DNA of 64,000 bases, taken from Apiospora phragmitis. Taxonomy: Eukaryota; Ascomycota; Sordariomycetes; Amphisphaeriales; Apiosporaceae. Made by a program: the position numbers and the translations under genes. The stretch lies in contig JAQQWL010000015.1 in NCBI GenBank assembly GCA_038363925.1, positions 1,984,001 to 2,048,000 of the forward strand, in the 5' to 3' direction. Shown here one piece after another: positions 35,119 through 47,301 of this stretch. Numbering within the stretch: the stretch's first letter is position 1; each line of letters begins with the position of its first letter. The notes below the pieces were generated by a model that was not told the origin of the DNA, made no database searches, and saw only the letters and a program-made list of their open reading frames with translations.

Positions 35119-37193
35119 ATGTCTGCCTCAAGCCCATCGTTGGAGAAGAAATCCAAAGCGACCAACTTGTCGGAACCCAGCAACCCATCCAGGCCCGATT
35201 CTATCTCTGAGGGCAGCGCAATCGGCGAAGGCCTTAATTCGAGACTTTCCTACCTCAAATGGTATTTAACAAGCAAAGACAGTTGGTTGGGAGATTATGT
35301 GGGTGATGATGCTCTCATCCAAGTGCGAACCACGACCTGGACCTCCTAACTTGTGAACACAGGATTACCTATATCTCGTCACTCCTAACGTATGGCCATT
35401 GAATCGGAAGTATAAACACCACAAGACACCGTTCTATGGCCTTCATGATGAGGTGCCCATATTACTGACCATCATCCTGGGGCTCCAACATGCGTTATGC
35501 ATGATTGGGTCCATCGTCTCACCTCCATTAGCCATCGCGGGCGGCGCCTTCTATTTGGATTCGGCGACCACGCAGTACCTGGTCTCGGCAGCGTTCATCA
35601 CGTCTGGGATCGCGACAGCGCTACAGGTGACCAGAGTGCACCTGACCAAGACGCCCTTCTTCATCGGTACCGGGCTCTTGTCGGTGGTGGGGCCAACCTT
35701 TGATATCCTGCCCATTGCGTTCAATTACACCAGCATGCGGTACAAAGATGGCACCTGCCCCACTGCTCCCGATGGAACGCCGCTGCCATGTCCCGACGCC
35801 TGGGGAGCCATCCTAGGATCCATGCTGTGCACAGTCTGGATACAAATTCTGATGAGCTTCGTACCACCAAAGACCCTAAATCGAATCTTCCCAAAGGTTG
35901 TCACCGGCAGCCTGTTGTTGCTGGTCGGCATTTACCTTGTCGGCAACGGCATGCAGAACTGGGGTGGGAGCAGTAACTGTCATGGCGGCGATGGCTTCTA
36001 CGCGTTATGTCCCGACATGGCAGCCCCCAAGCCATTGAGTTGGTAAGTTAAGCCATCTGCACCCCGCAACTCGGAGAAACGTAGCACTCATGCCTAGCGA
36101 GCGAAAGGGGCCACCCAAAGCTGATAGGACTCGGATTTACCGTCTTCGTCTCCATTGTCTTGGTAGAGCAATTCGGGTCGCCCCTGATGAAGTCCTCGTC
36201 AGTTATCATCGGCCTCTTCGTCGGCTGTCTTGTCTCGGGCTTGACGGGTTACTGGTCCATGTCAAACATCCAAGCGGCACCGGCCGCGACGTTCCTCTGG
36301 GTCCACACCTTCAAGCTGTCAGTTGACGGCGCGTTGATCTTGCCTCTGCTGATCATGTTTGTCTGTGAGGCGGTTTCATGCATGCCGGATATCCTCGCCA
36401 CGGCCGAAATCAGCAATGTTGACATCGAGGGCACTGAGTTCAATTCCCGAATCCAAGGGGGTATCCTTTGCGACGGCCTCGGCAGCTTGATCAGCGCTTT
36501 GGGGACTGGGCCACCTATGGTCAGGTAGGTTCTGTACTGCCAGCTTTAAAAATCATATAGCACACATTTTAACAAGCCCAAAAGCCAAGCAGGGAATAAC
36601 GGTGTCATATCTCTGACAGGATGTGCCTCGAGGGGGGCAGGCTGGTGTGCTGCAACTTTCCTCATCCTCATGGTGAGTGAAACCAAACCAACTCTCTACA
36701 TAGGCTCTGCAGCCAAGCTGACGATACTGCCATAGGGAATCTTTGGAAAATTCGGGGCGGTTTTTGGGTCAATGCCTCCATCGGTCCTAGGAGGCATGCA
36801 AGTTTTCCTCTATTCAACGATAGCTGTAAGTTGCCCCGAGGATGCACACTCACTTACCACCACTAACGCGGCGATGCACAGGTTGCTGGACTGCGCGTGC
36901 TGGGTTTGGTAAGATACACGAGACGCAATCGGTTCATCTTGACAGTGGCGCTGGGTATTGGCTTCCTCGACATTGTGCAGCCAGACTGGTTCTCTCAAAT
37001 GCTGACCTACGATGGGGATAACGTCGCTCTGGCCGGTTTCGAGCAAGGCATCAACCTGATCGTCGAAACGCCCTTCATCGTTGCTGCAGTCATCGGGGTC
37101 TTCCTCAATCTAGTTCTCCCGAACAACGCGAGCCAAATGGATGATTCTATCAAGGATCAATCAGGTCATGCGGTGATGGAGAAGGAGAACTGA
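35119..37193 (+). CDS. Purine (xanthine/uric acid) permease, NCS2/NAT family, UapA/UapC-like
   Basis: Six exons, 35119-35298, 35363-36042, 36108-36524, 36585-36672, 36736-36825 and 36882-37193, total 588 residues. It matches the fungal purine:H+ symporters: LGLQHALCMIGSIVSPP in the first membrane span, TPFFIGTGLLSVVGPTF, GSPLMKSSSVIIGL, FVCEAVSCMPDI and GSMPPSVLGGMQVFLYSTIA, with about 12-14 hydrophobic segments. The NAT signature appears as GNNGVISLTG; the usual Q/E/P before the first Asn is Gly with the splice site I chose (acceptor 36583-36584). All introns are 56-65 nt with good donors. Acts in the plasma membrane. Its neighbours suggest import of a purine for the deaminase and perhaps the dioxygenase. 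Confidence 0.93.
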
Positions 37194-38111
37194 TTTGCAC
37201 GCCGGGAGAAAGTTGCGTGTATGCTTGGGATACTTGGTCCTGTCGCTGCACCCCCTCATGTTCACTCTCGAAATAGGACGGAAGTCCGGCTAGCACTATG
37301 TTACACTTTCGTCAAGCGGGCAGCTTAGACAGAACCCAAAGTCTTATTATTCCGAGCCCCTGTACGTACGGTGATTGATAGGAAAATTTCCAGTTAGTGC
37401 ATCCCTATTTGACGATGCGAACCATGAGAAGAGGAACATAGTGAATTGGGGATAGATATGATGAGTGAGTGAGGTCAACACACGGTCGTTTCTGCTACAC
37501 TGGCTTTAGTCGGACAAAATCCTCCTCGAGGTAAGACAAGCTCGCGCAGCCCGCGGCAGGTATATCAGGATAAATAGAAAAAATTAATTGTCTGCATTTA
37601 AAAAATAAAATAAAATTCCACGGAATCAGGGAACTTGGAAGCAATAACAGCAATATGCATCAACTTCCATATTTCTTTTGGCCTGTAAGAGGGTAATTGC
37701 AGCAAGTAACTGGTAGCCTTACCTCCTTCCGGTAAAGAGCTACCCCTGTTTCCCCTAGAAAGCCAGGCTCACTGCCGGGGAAGATTGCTGGGTAATTGGG
37801 CAGAAGGTGTAGTGAGTGCAGCGCGCTAAGCCCTTTGTGATAATATAGCTGAAGTACCTCGTACCGACGCGAACCCCCATGTCATGTACGAGCTCTGGTG
37901 GTGGAAGCGCGTCTCATCAATCAGTATTTGCGACCAAAGCTGCATCCGCACCCTCTCCCACCCCCCAGCTTTCTCAATTTTCTCCCATTTAATTTTTTTA
38001 TTTTCTTCCCGTCACCAACCATCATCGCATCATCTATCAGGACTTGCGATCCGAATTCTACCATTTTTTCTGACTTTGTGAGAATTAATTCCTTGCAATT
38101 GCCTCAACAAA
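37194..38111. other. Intergenic region between permease and AT-hook gene
   Basis: About 0.9 kb. Contains an A-rich run (AAAAAATAAAATAAAA) near 37599-37616 and pyrimidine-rich sequence from about 37950 to 38030, as often seen upstream of fungal start sites. No gene seen. Confidence 0.4.
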
Positions 38112-38939
38112 ATGGCGCCAGCTAGACCTACCCGCGGCCGTCCTTCGGGACACGCGAACCTCGCGCCGCCGCCGGCACCCCCAAGAAGACTGAGCCCATC
38201 ACCGCGGCCGAGTCTGGCGAGCCCGCCGTCAAGCGTGGCCGAGGCAGACCCCCGAAGAACGGCGTGAGCAAGGTCGTCAAGCCTCCCCCCTCTGGCCGCC
38301 CTCGCGGTCGCCCCCCGATGGATCCCTCCAAGAAAAGGCGCCCCCGCCACCCAAGGAGCCCTCGGGCAAGGGCCGCGGCCGCCCTCCCAAGTCGGGCGCC
38401 TCCACCGGCGCGACCCCCAAGAAGGCCACGCCCAAGAAGCTCACCACCTCCGCCTCCAAGAAGGCCGCCACCGCCAGCGCCAACAATGCCCGGACCGCGC
38501 GCGCGAGCCGTCGCAAGAGCAGCGACGTGGCCGATGACGTCTCGGCCAACGGCGAGGAGGAGGAACAGGACAAGGACTTGGACGAGGAGCAGGTCCCCGT
38601 TGTCGGCGACGAGGAGGAGGACCACGCTAGTGAGTCCAACGCTTGATTTGGAACGCGTTCGTTCGCGTGACCCACAGGACTTTCCTTGTGGTACACGGAC
38701 GCGTTCACCAACCCCCCTATGGTGCTCGCTCACCAACCGTCACCTCAAAAACAGATAGTGATGTGGACCTTGGAGCCGAGGCTGATGTGAACGCTGGCAT
38801 CGCTCTAGATGAAGATGAAGATGACGCTCCGGGTTACGTTGCTGGCGACGTCGATGTTCCCGAGGTAAACCCATATCCCTTTCCACTGTCTCTTGGTGTA
38901 TTGACGGGTTCTGACCAACGTCCTCAATAGGACGATTAG
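38112..38939 (+). CDS. AT-hook (HMGA-like) chromatin protein; two single-base frame breaks
   Basis: Exons 38112-38629, 38755-38864 and 38931-38939. The product begins MAPARPTRGRPS and has AT-hook cores (GRGRPPKNG, RPRGRPPMD, GRGRPPKSG), Lys/Ala/Pro-rich linkers (ATPKKATPKK) and an acidic tail (GEEEEQDKDLDEEQ, LDEDEDDAPG). Such proteins bind the minor groove of AT-rich DNA. As written the frame breaks twice: near 38145-38149 and at the A4 run 38333-38336, where one extra base in each place would restore it. Both introns are well formed and the acidic tail is in frame after the second repair, so the gene is probably intact in the organism. Confidence 0.75.
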
Positions 38940-40748
38940 AGCATCACGCCGCGACCACAACCACCATACCTGAAAGGTCTTCTTGCTAGCGCCTTTCGGA
39001 GGATAAGTGGCGTTCAAGGCGGTCAGTAACAACTTGAGTCTACGGGGCGATGATCCTTTTCTTTGGTCAACACCGAGGAGCGGATGGATTTGTATGCGCC
39101 AGTATGGAGTAAGGGTTTGGTTTCATGTTTTTGCTTAAGGGAAAGAGAAATGCAAGGACAGCCGCTTGGTACTGCTTTCAAAGTCTTGTTTGTTTTAGTT
39201 TCACGAAGGAATGGAATATCGTGTTGACTTTCTGTCCGCCATGGCCGGACCTTTGGTTTGACAGCCGTGAACCGCACGTCATGCTAACCCATCAGGCTGG
39301 GTCGATATACGCTCCGAGGCTGCATACCTAGCATAGCAGCCGCATGTACAGCTGGGTCGCCTGCATCGGATCAGAGTATGCATCAGCCTAGTCAGCCTAC
39401 CAAGGTCAACCTCCCGAGTACTACCAGCCACATACACATTGTCGTCAATTTATTTTGTCACAACTGCCTCCAAATGTTTTTCATCTTCTTGTGATGAGTC
39501 AGTTCGGTCGTTCTCGAATGCTTGATTCCCATTGGGCGCGACCAGGAAGCCTGCTTTGATGAGCCTCCCAACCAGTTGCTGAAGTGGAAGGGAAATTGAA
39601 AAGAATGAAAACAAAAAAAGCTAGGTCCAGTCCTGCGTCAGGATCGAACCATACGAAAATCATACTCCAGAAACACAAGCCTCGAGCATTTTTACTAACC
39701 GCTGCCTTTTACGCTGGGAATAGGTAAACGCCGCAGCAACCACTGAACCAGATGGTCCAGTGGCGGTTGGAAGACATTCGCTCTGTTTTGGCTTATGAAC
39801 CCCTCTCAATGCTTACGAAGCGGTTATCCCATTTATTATCCCCTTGTGCCTAGAGTCAGGTCAAGATGATACAAAGCGAAACTTCTATCAAAATTGGAAA
39901 TCACAGCCCTAGTAGATCCCTTTTGATATTGCCAGTACTAAATAAATAATGCAGAAATCTATGTGGTTATTAGAACCGTGAGCGAGCCTGTTTATTACCC
40001 CTATTCGTTTTGCTCCGCTGAGCACCTACCTGCTCGACCATGCACAGTAGCTATGCAGAGACTCATAAACACATATGTAACCCAGCAGACACCGGCATAT
40101 CTCATCCTCTTGTCACAAGCTCATGACATGTTAGCGAACGGTAATTCAGATTCACCTTCGCCATCATCTCCATCTACTCGGCAATCAATTAGCTGCTGCT
40201 TGCTACAAGAGAGGCGCCCCCCTCATTATTATCAACCTGCGCCACCGCCGAATGCCTTAGGTCTATGGAAATGAGCTTATCCTTATTACACTCAGTATTC
40301 AAGCTTCTTCCTGTCTTTGAGCAGATTTTTTTTTTCACAGCCAGGGTCGCCCCCAGCCGACCCACCACTGGGAATATTGGCAGAGTCGCCGGTCTGGCGG
40401 TCGACGCCAAGAAACCCAAGTAGCAGATGCATTTCTGGGTAGGGCACCCGGCAGCAGAAGCAGGGCACACCGTGGCATCATGATATACCGGACGTGAGAG
40501 GGATGATACGCTACTCCTTAGGTAGTTAATCCACACATATATATTCCAGAATGCAGAAGAGAGATATGATTTGAACCCAGCTCAGACGAGAAACTTCACG
40601 AACATTGGGTATTGATTCGTTCAGCGCGTGATCCATGATAAAAGATATCTCCATGGCGGGAAACAAAGGACTCCGGCTAATACTACAAATCAACTACAAA
40701 CATATGCCACAGCAAAGATGCTCTAGCAACCCCCTCCGCCATAGTGCA
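38940..40748. other. Intergenic region, no gene recognised
   Basis: About 1.8 kb between the convergent ends of the AT-hook gene and RAD7. A tRNA-like stretch at 39620-39776 (minus) has A- and B-box-like words but does not fold as a tRNA. Nothing else recognised. Confidence 0.4.
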
Positions 40749-42839
40749 TCATACCCCTAGGTTGAAAAGGACGCATCCCTGTACATACAGTACCTGATAT
40801 CGAACCAGTTCGACCAATGTGACGAGCTCAGTCCTCAGTACCTTCAATTTCCATGCCCATCGCATTGGGCATACCGACAAGAATCTTTCCTTGGGTACTC
40901 GTACTTCCTTCAGCTTCATGCAACCAAAGACGTTGAGGTTTTTCAGCTTCGGGCAGGTTCGGAAGATGCATCCCACAACAAAGTCCGTCACCTCCTCGCA
41001 GAAACTTATCTCCAAGTTCTCCAATTCAGGATATTCCTTGTCGAGGGAGAACGCATCCTCGAAGGCTTCTCGCGTGATATGTCGACAAGCATGGACGTTT
41101 AGATACTTCAATGACTTTCCTGAGTGGCTCATCAGGGTACGGAAACCATCGGAGCAGAGCCCGTTCAGGTGTGCGTTCTCTCGTGGTTTGGACGAATCAA
41201 TATGTCGACATTTCTCGAAGTCGATGAATGTAAGTGGCTTGTTGGCCCAGTTCGTGAACAGTCTGACAAAACCTGCGTCCGTCATGACTTCACTATGAGT
41301 AATTCGAAGCTTGCGAAGCAATGTACAGTTTTCGTGAACTGCATCAAGCACGCGGTCGTCCAGGTCTGAAAGGCTTTCACCCGTGAGTGACAGAGTCCGT
41401 AGGCATGCCCCTATGCTATTGACCACTTTGACATAAGGCTCAGTTGAGGTAGGCGTGATCAGCTGGAGGCTAAGATGCTCTAGGCCTTTGAGCTCAGCTA
41501 TGTGCTCAATCCCTGCATCTGTGACTTCTTGGTTGTGGGCAATCTTGAGACATTTGAGAGCTGGACAGGTCTCCTTCAACGAAGCAGTGAAGTTGTCACC
41601 GACATGTTTGTCTGTGAAGTACACTCGAAGGGATTTCAGATGCTTCCCCTTGGCCACGAGAAATTTGTTCCAGCCCTCTTCCGAGACAAGATTGGCGCCG
41701 TGAAGATAGAGACTGTCGAGAGGCGTTTTTCGGGTGATGAGGTAATCCATGACTTCGTCTTTGAACTGAATGGCGTTTTTGAGCTTGAGGTTCGTCAGCT
41801 TGGGGACCATCTGGAAGATGCGGATCAAGTCATCAGACCCCAGTCTCGCTGCGTCGTAGACGGTGACGTCCTCAAAGCCAGACTGCAGAAATAGGTTAAG
41901 ACTCTCTGGGGTCAGGATGCGTCGTTTGGCAACCTGTCGAGCGACACGGTCGACAATCTGGGCCGGCATATCTCCAAGGTCATCGGCGAGGTCGATGTTG
42001 TTTACCAGGGTTTGAATGCACATTGTCATCAGACTCTTGCATCCGATGACACCATCCAGCCGGTTACTTGCCACTTGCCGTCTGGCATGGCCACGCGCTT
42101 TCACCTTCTTCTTCTTCTGCTTCTGATCATCTTTGTTGTCTTGGGCAAGCTCCTTTCCACACTTGTTACATAAGAGACCACCGTCGGGCCCTGCACGTGA
42201 GTAAGGAGTGACAGTAAAGCGCTTCTCGCAAATCTCGCAGTTCTCCATCTGGCCCGGTAGCGGTGCGGCTCTCCCGGCAAGAATGGCTTCGGCTATGCCA
42301 TCAGAATCTGATTCCTCATCCTGGCGCTTGCGCTTCTTGAACGCTTTGCTTTTCTTGATCTTGTCAATTGCAGCAGCCTGTGTCTTGCGCTTTTTCTCTG
42401 CTGCCTTGTCGGCAGTAGTAGCGACTTGGGCTGTTTCTGCCTCAGCTAGCTCATCAGCATCTCCATTTGCAGCCGTGCTAGAGGCGCCTGCATCGGCGCT
42501 TTGGGCGGTAGAATCATTGGCCACATTGCGACGAGCCTCAGCATCTTCGCGGATCCTATTTGCCGAGATGTTTTGGGACTACAAGCATACAGTTAGCACA
42601 AACTGGAGGGACGGGTTGGGGATACCGTTGTACTCACAGCCAGAAAGTCCGTCAATGCAGAGTGGCTGCGATAAAGATTAATGGTCGACTCTCAATGTTG
42701 GATAACGATGGATGTCCACTTACGGGCCTCTTATGGCGCGACCAGCTCGTTGTTGTCGGCTACTCCTTTGCAAAGATGTCAGTACATGAAATGTGTAGGG
42801 GGATTTGTAGTTTTGCCGGTTTCCATCATCGACTTACAT
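40749..42839 (-). CDS. RAD7: DNA repair protein Rad7, global-genome NER subunit
   Basis: Exons 42839-42838, 42765-42724, 42665-42638 and 42578 onward. The start codon is itself split: AT at 42839-42838 and G at 42765. The N terminus reads AGRAIRGPHSALTDFLA then SQNISANRIREDAEARR, a Rad7 hallmark, followed by a Lys-rich region, a CxxC...CxxC zinc motif (CEICEKRF, LLCNKCGKEL) and a long series of leucine-rich repeats (SLYLHGANLVSEEGWNKFL, LEISFCEEVTDFVVG). Rad7 partners Rad16 to find UV lesions in silent chromatin. The last codons are frameshifted: restoring one base near 40889-40893 gives the usual ending GKILVGMPNAMGMEIEGTED and a stop at 40828. As written, translation runs on to 40749. RAD16 lies divergently upstream. 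Confidence 0.92.
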
Positions 42840-44122
42840 GATGGAGTTGAGGTTAGAAACCCAGCCTGAAGTTCCTCCAATATGAAAAAGGTAGGAGTAT
42901 GAAGGAAAGCAGAAGTGGTTATATAAGGACAGTGTGAGGTGATGTATGAGAACCCAGTAAAGTCACCTTCGTGCACCTACGAATGGAGGCTCAGGTGAGT
43001 TGCATGTATGGCATAAGTAAAGTCAGGTAGGTAGGTATGTAGCCTGAATTAGGCGGGCAGCTTTGACAGGCTCACTTGAATGAATGACAGAACGAATGGT
43101 TTGAGGTGATGGCCCTGTCAAGATAAGACAATACCAGATTGTGAAAAGTCGACGGTTTGTCACCCAAGGCGTCCGGTCTGAGAGGTTTCAAACAACTAAC
43201 CTACCCAGCGACAGAAACCTAATAACTTCTATTGATCAGTGTTAACGAGATAGATCCCTGCTGCCCGAACAATGAAAATCTTAGTCGCGGAATTGCCACT
43301 GCTGGAAGCCCCTTGACGCGTTGAGTGAGTGCATCGTTCTAGCGGGCGAGCTGGCTCGATGGTGGGCACTAGCTCAGGGAGCCTGGAGGTTTCAGCGGGG
43401 TACGGAGTACATGTAGCCCAGAATAAATCGGACAAGGGAAGGTACAGGTACCTTGCATGGCAGCTACAAAGGGTGTGTTACTGCCATGATTGGCCGAGAC
43501 AAAGAAGTAGATCAACTAAAGCGATTAACAAGATCCTGTACCCCATTCCGTCCGTCAGGCCGTCTGCAGGAGTGGAGTCGGTGTCTGCCTGGAGTTACAG
43601 GGGACCAGCGGCTTCTTTAATTGAATGCAGGCCGAAACAGCTCCTAAAGTCACCTGCTCTCGCGGTGTCAGCGCGAACTGCCTCCATAGCCCCTCCATTG
43701 CTTCTTCCCATTATCGCCACCTCCTAAAGCGAATCGAGCTGGCACCGTTCCGATTTTCCATCCCAATTCAATTGATCCCTATCCTGTCCATCTCAGATTT
43801 GTCAGGTTGGCATGGGAAGTTCAGCTGATACAAGATTGATTGGTTGTCCGGCATTCAGGTCAACAAGCCAATCGTTTATTTCCTTCTGCCAATCAACTGT
43901 CTGTCAAGTCCCTGTACTTTTTTTTCTGGGCTCTTTGTCAAGCTCAAAGGCTTCTTTTTCGCTAGATCACCATCACTTTCCCACCCACTCCTCACTTAGG
44001 TATCTTTCCTACGTGGCGAGTCTAATCACTAGAATTTGTTCTGTCCTGTTGTGCCTCGCCTTCTCTTCTCACGAACCTCTTTTCTGATTTCAGTACTATC
44101 TGTTACGTAACCACATGCGATC
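42840..44122. promoter_or_regulatory. Bidirectional RAD7-RAD16 promoter region
   Basis: 1283 bp separate the two divergent start codons. On the RAD7 side a TATATAA-like box lies at about 42918-42926 (minus), some 80 bp before the start. GTAGGTAGGTATGTAG occurs near 43026. A pyrimidine-rich stretch precedes RAD16 (43900-44090). No coding frame with recognisable motifs lies between. Confidence 0.5.
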
Positions 44123-47100
44123 ATGGCACCTCGCACAAGACACTCGCTAGCCTTGAGTAATCAGGATGGCCTTCATGGCACCCCGGTGGCACCGACGCCC
44201 CCTAAGCGAGGTCGCGGCAGGCCGCCCAAGGTAAAGGGCCCCGCAGTCGAATCCGAGTCTGTCTCGTCGGCCCTCAGTCCTGCAGAGTCAATCTCCGAGG
44301 GCGGCGAGTATTCAACGCCAGCTACGAGCAACGCTGTGACTCCAGCTCCGTCTGTTGCGACGAAACAGACCACTGCCAAACCCACACGTAGCTCCCTCGT
44401 CGTGGAACTTCCACGTCTCCCAACCGGTGGGGAAGAACTTTCGGATGAAGATGACGAGGCCGTCAAAAAGCCCAAGGGTTTTGGTCCACTATCTTCAAGA
44501 GCTAGGCGGGCCCGAAAGCCTACATCATACGTTGTTGGTGATTCAGAAGACGATGATGGGTTCGGACCTGACGAAGGCAATTCTCCAGACATGGCCCTAG
44601 CGCGACGTCTTCAACGCGAAGAGGACATGAAAGCTGCCGACGAAATCACGGTACAGCCTTCAAGCTCGAAGCCCCTTCCCCGAAGAAGCGCCAGGACCTC
44701 AACTGTGGCTCTGGTAGATGGCGATGATGAGGAATACCTCAAAGATGTGATCAGGAACCTTTCCCCAGCACCTGATGTGAAGGGCAAGGGCAAGGCTCCT
44801 GTCGGTACGAAACGGAAATTTGCTGGTAATCGACAGTCTGTAGTCGTCGCGGACTCGGACGAAGACCAAGAGGACGATGGTGAGGAAGACTACGACTTCG
44901 AGGAGGATGACGAGGAGCCATTGTGGAAGTCGGCACCTGCGCGGAAGAAGACCAAAATCACCCAAGCGCCGTCCGCGGTTGACCCCCTCGATAGTGAAGA
45001 CGAGGTTATGACCACGGTCTCGCGCCGAAATCGACGTGAAGTGTCACTACTAACTAGTGATGAGGAGGATAACTCTGACGCTTTTGAGGACGATGCTAGC
45101 GTCACAAGTTCTGCAGCTGAAGCCGATGAAGGGGGTCCTGCAGCGCAAATCATTGTTGAACACCGTCGGCAGTACAGAGTCCCTGTCAATGTCCGTAGGC
45201 AAGAGAGAGCCCGAAGGGGTCTCGAGAACTTGCACCCAGAACTGAGAACGATGTGGAGGGATCTTGAGAAAATGCCTGTGCTCAAAGCCGGCAAAGCTGA
45301 CCAACCCATGTCGATTTCACGACAACTTAAGCCCTTCCAGCTCGAAGGGCTTGCTTGGATGAAGGCCATGGAAGGTCTAGAGTGGAAAGGGGGCCTTCTC
45401 GGCGATGAAATGGGACTGGGGAAAACCATCCAGGCCGTCTCGCTCATCATGTCAGATTACCCGGCAAAAAAACCTTCGTTGGTCTTGGTTCCGCCGGTCG
45501 CTCTGATGCAGTGGACAGCTGAGATCGACTCGTACACTGACGGCAAGCTCAAAACCCTGGTTTTCCACGGCACCAATGCGAAAGCCAAGAACATGACAAC
45601 TGCCCAACTTAAGAAGTACGACGTCCTTCTTATGTCTTACAACAGCTTGGAATCTATATATCGCAAGCAGGAGAAGGGTTTCAAGCGCAAAGATGGCTTG
45701 TACAAAGAGAAGAGCGCCATCCACGCAATCCAGTTTCATCGTGTTATTCTGGACGAGGCCCATTGCATCAAGGTTGGTCACAAACAGGCCGAAATGTATC
45801 ACGAACGTTACCAGCTAACATTGCTTGCAGACACGAACCACAATGACTGCAAAGGCTTGCTTTGCCCTCAAAGTCGATTACCGTTGGTGCCTGACAGGTA
45901 CGCCTTTGCAAAACCGAATTGGGGAGTTCTTCTCCCTGATCCGGTTCCTCAACATCAAGCCATTCGCCTCGTATCTCTGCAAGGGTTGCAAATGTTCGAC
46001 ACTGGAATGGTCTATGAATGAGGACGGTAAATGCAGGCACTGTACGTCAAAACATCTTCTGTCTTGAGTTTGTGCTCTGACTAACGAGTCCCAGGTAATC
46101 ATGCTGCGATGAGGCACGTGTCGGTGTTCAATCAAGAGCTCTTGAATCCTATCCAGAAGTACGGCAACCGCGGCGAGGGCAAGGAGGCTTTTAATAAGTT
46201 GCGCCTGATGACGGACAGAATCATGCTGCGACGTCTGAAGAAAGACCACACCGACTCTATGGAGCTTCCTGTGAAGGAGATCTATGTTGACCGCCAATTC
46301 TTCGGTGAAGAGGAGAATGATTTTGCCAATAGCATCATGTCGAGCGGTCAACGTAAGTTCGATACTTACGTGGCGCAGGGTGTTCTTCTGAACAACTATG
46401 CCAACATTTTCGGCCTGATTATGCAAATGCGTCAGGTTGCCGATCATCCTGATCTGATCTTGAAGAAGTCTAGCGAGGGCGGGCAGAATGTCCTGGAGTG
46501 CTGCATCTGCGACGAACCTGCCGAGGAAGCGATTCGGTCCCGATGCAAGCACGACTTCTGCCGCTCCTGTGCCAAGAGTTACGTCAACTATCAGGATCAG
46601 CCTTCTTGTCCCAAGTGCCATATACCTCTCTCCATCGATCTGGAGCAGCCAGAGATCGAGCAGGACAAGGCACTTCTCAAGAAGTCTTCGATCATCAACC
46701 GCATCAAGATGGAGAACTGGACTTCGTCATCCAAGATTGAGCTTTTGGTGCATGAGCTCCATCGCATGCGCAAGGACAACGCAACTCATAAGACGATCAT
46801 CTTCTCGCAATTTACCACGATGCTGCAATTGATCGAGTGGCGTCTTCGCCGCGCCGGCATCACTACTGTTATGCTTGACGGCAGCATGACGCCCGCCCAG
46901 CGCCAAGCGTCCATCACGCATTTCATGACAAACGTGGACGTTGAGTGTTTCCTCGTATCATTGAAGGCAGGCGGTGTGGCCCTCAACCTGACCGAGGCCT
47001 CTCGTGTGTTTATTGTTGATCCGTAAGTACCTACCATACTGCGTCTTGAGATGAACGCTAAACAAAATGTAGTTGGTGGAACCCTGCTGCCGAATGGCAA

Positions 47101-47301
47101 TCAGCCGATCGATGCCATCGCATTGGCCAGACTCGGCCTTGTATTATTACACGCCTCTGCATTGAGGATTCTGTCGAAAGCCGCATGGTGCTTCTTCAGG
47201 AGAAAAAGACGAACATGATTAACTCGACAATCAACTCGGACGATGCCGCTATGGAGTCTTTGACTCCTGAAGATCTCCAATTCCTCTTCAGAGGAAGCTA
47301 G
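44123..47301 (+). CDS. RAD16: DNA repair helicase/ubiquitin ligase Rad16 (SWI2/SNF2 ATPase with RING finger)
   Basis: Exons 44123-45772, 45831-46041, 46095-47022 and 47073-47301 give 1005 residues. An AT-hook (KRGRGRPPK, about residues 28-36) and a long acidic, disordered N terminus precede the ATPase: [13 protein letters not shown], Walker [10 protein letters not shown] (about 426), Walker [11 protein letters not shown] (about 545) and [21 protein letters not shown]3HC4 RING lies inside the helicase ([35 protein letters not shown], about 755-795), as in all Rad16 proteins. The helicase C lobe ends with [20 protein letters not shown]. Rad16 with Rad7 scans chromatin for UV damage in global-genome repair and acts as an E3 ligase. 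Introns are 58, 53 and 50 nt. Confidence 0.96.

Noticed and set aside
39620..39776. tRNA-like stretch on the minus strand with TGGTTCAGTGG (A-box) and GGTTCGATCC (B-box)
   Set aside because: The two ends do not form an acceptor stem, the T-arm needs a bulge and the spacing is too long; at most a decayed tRNA or SINE fragment.
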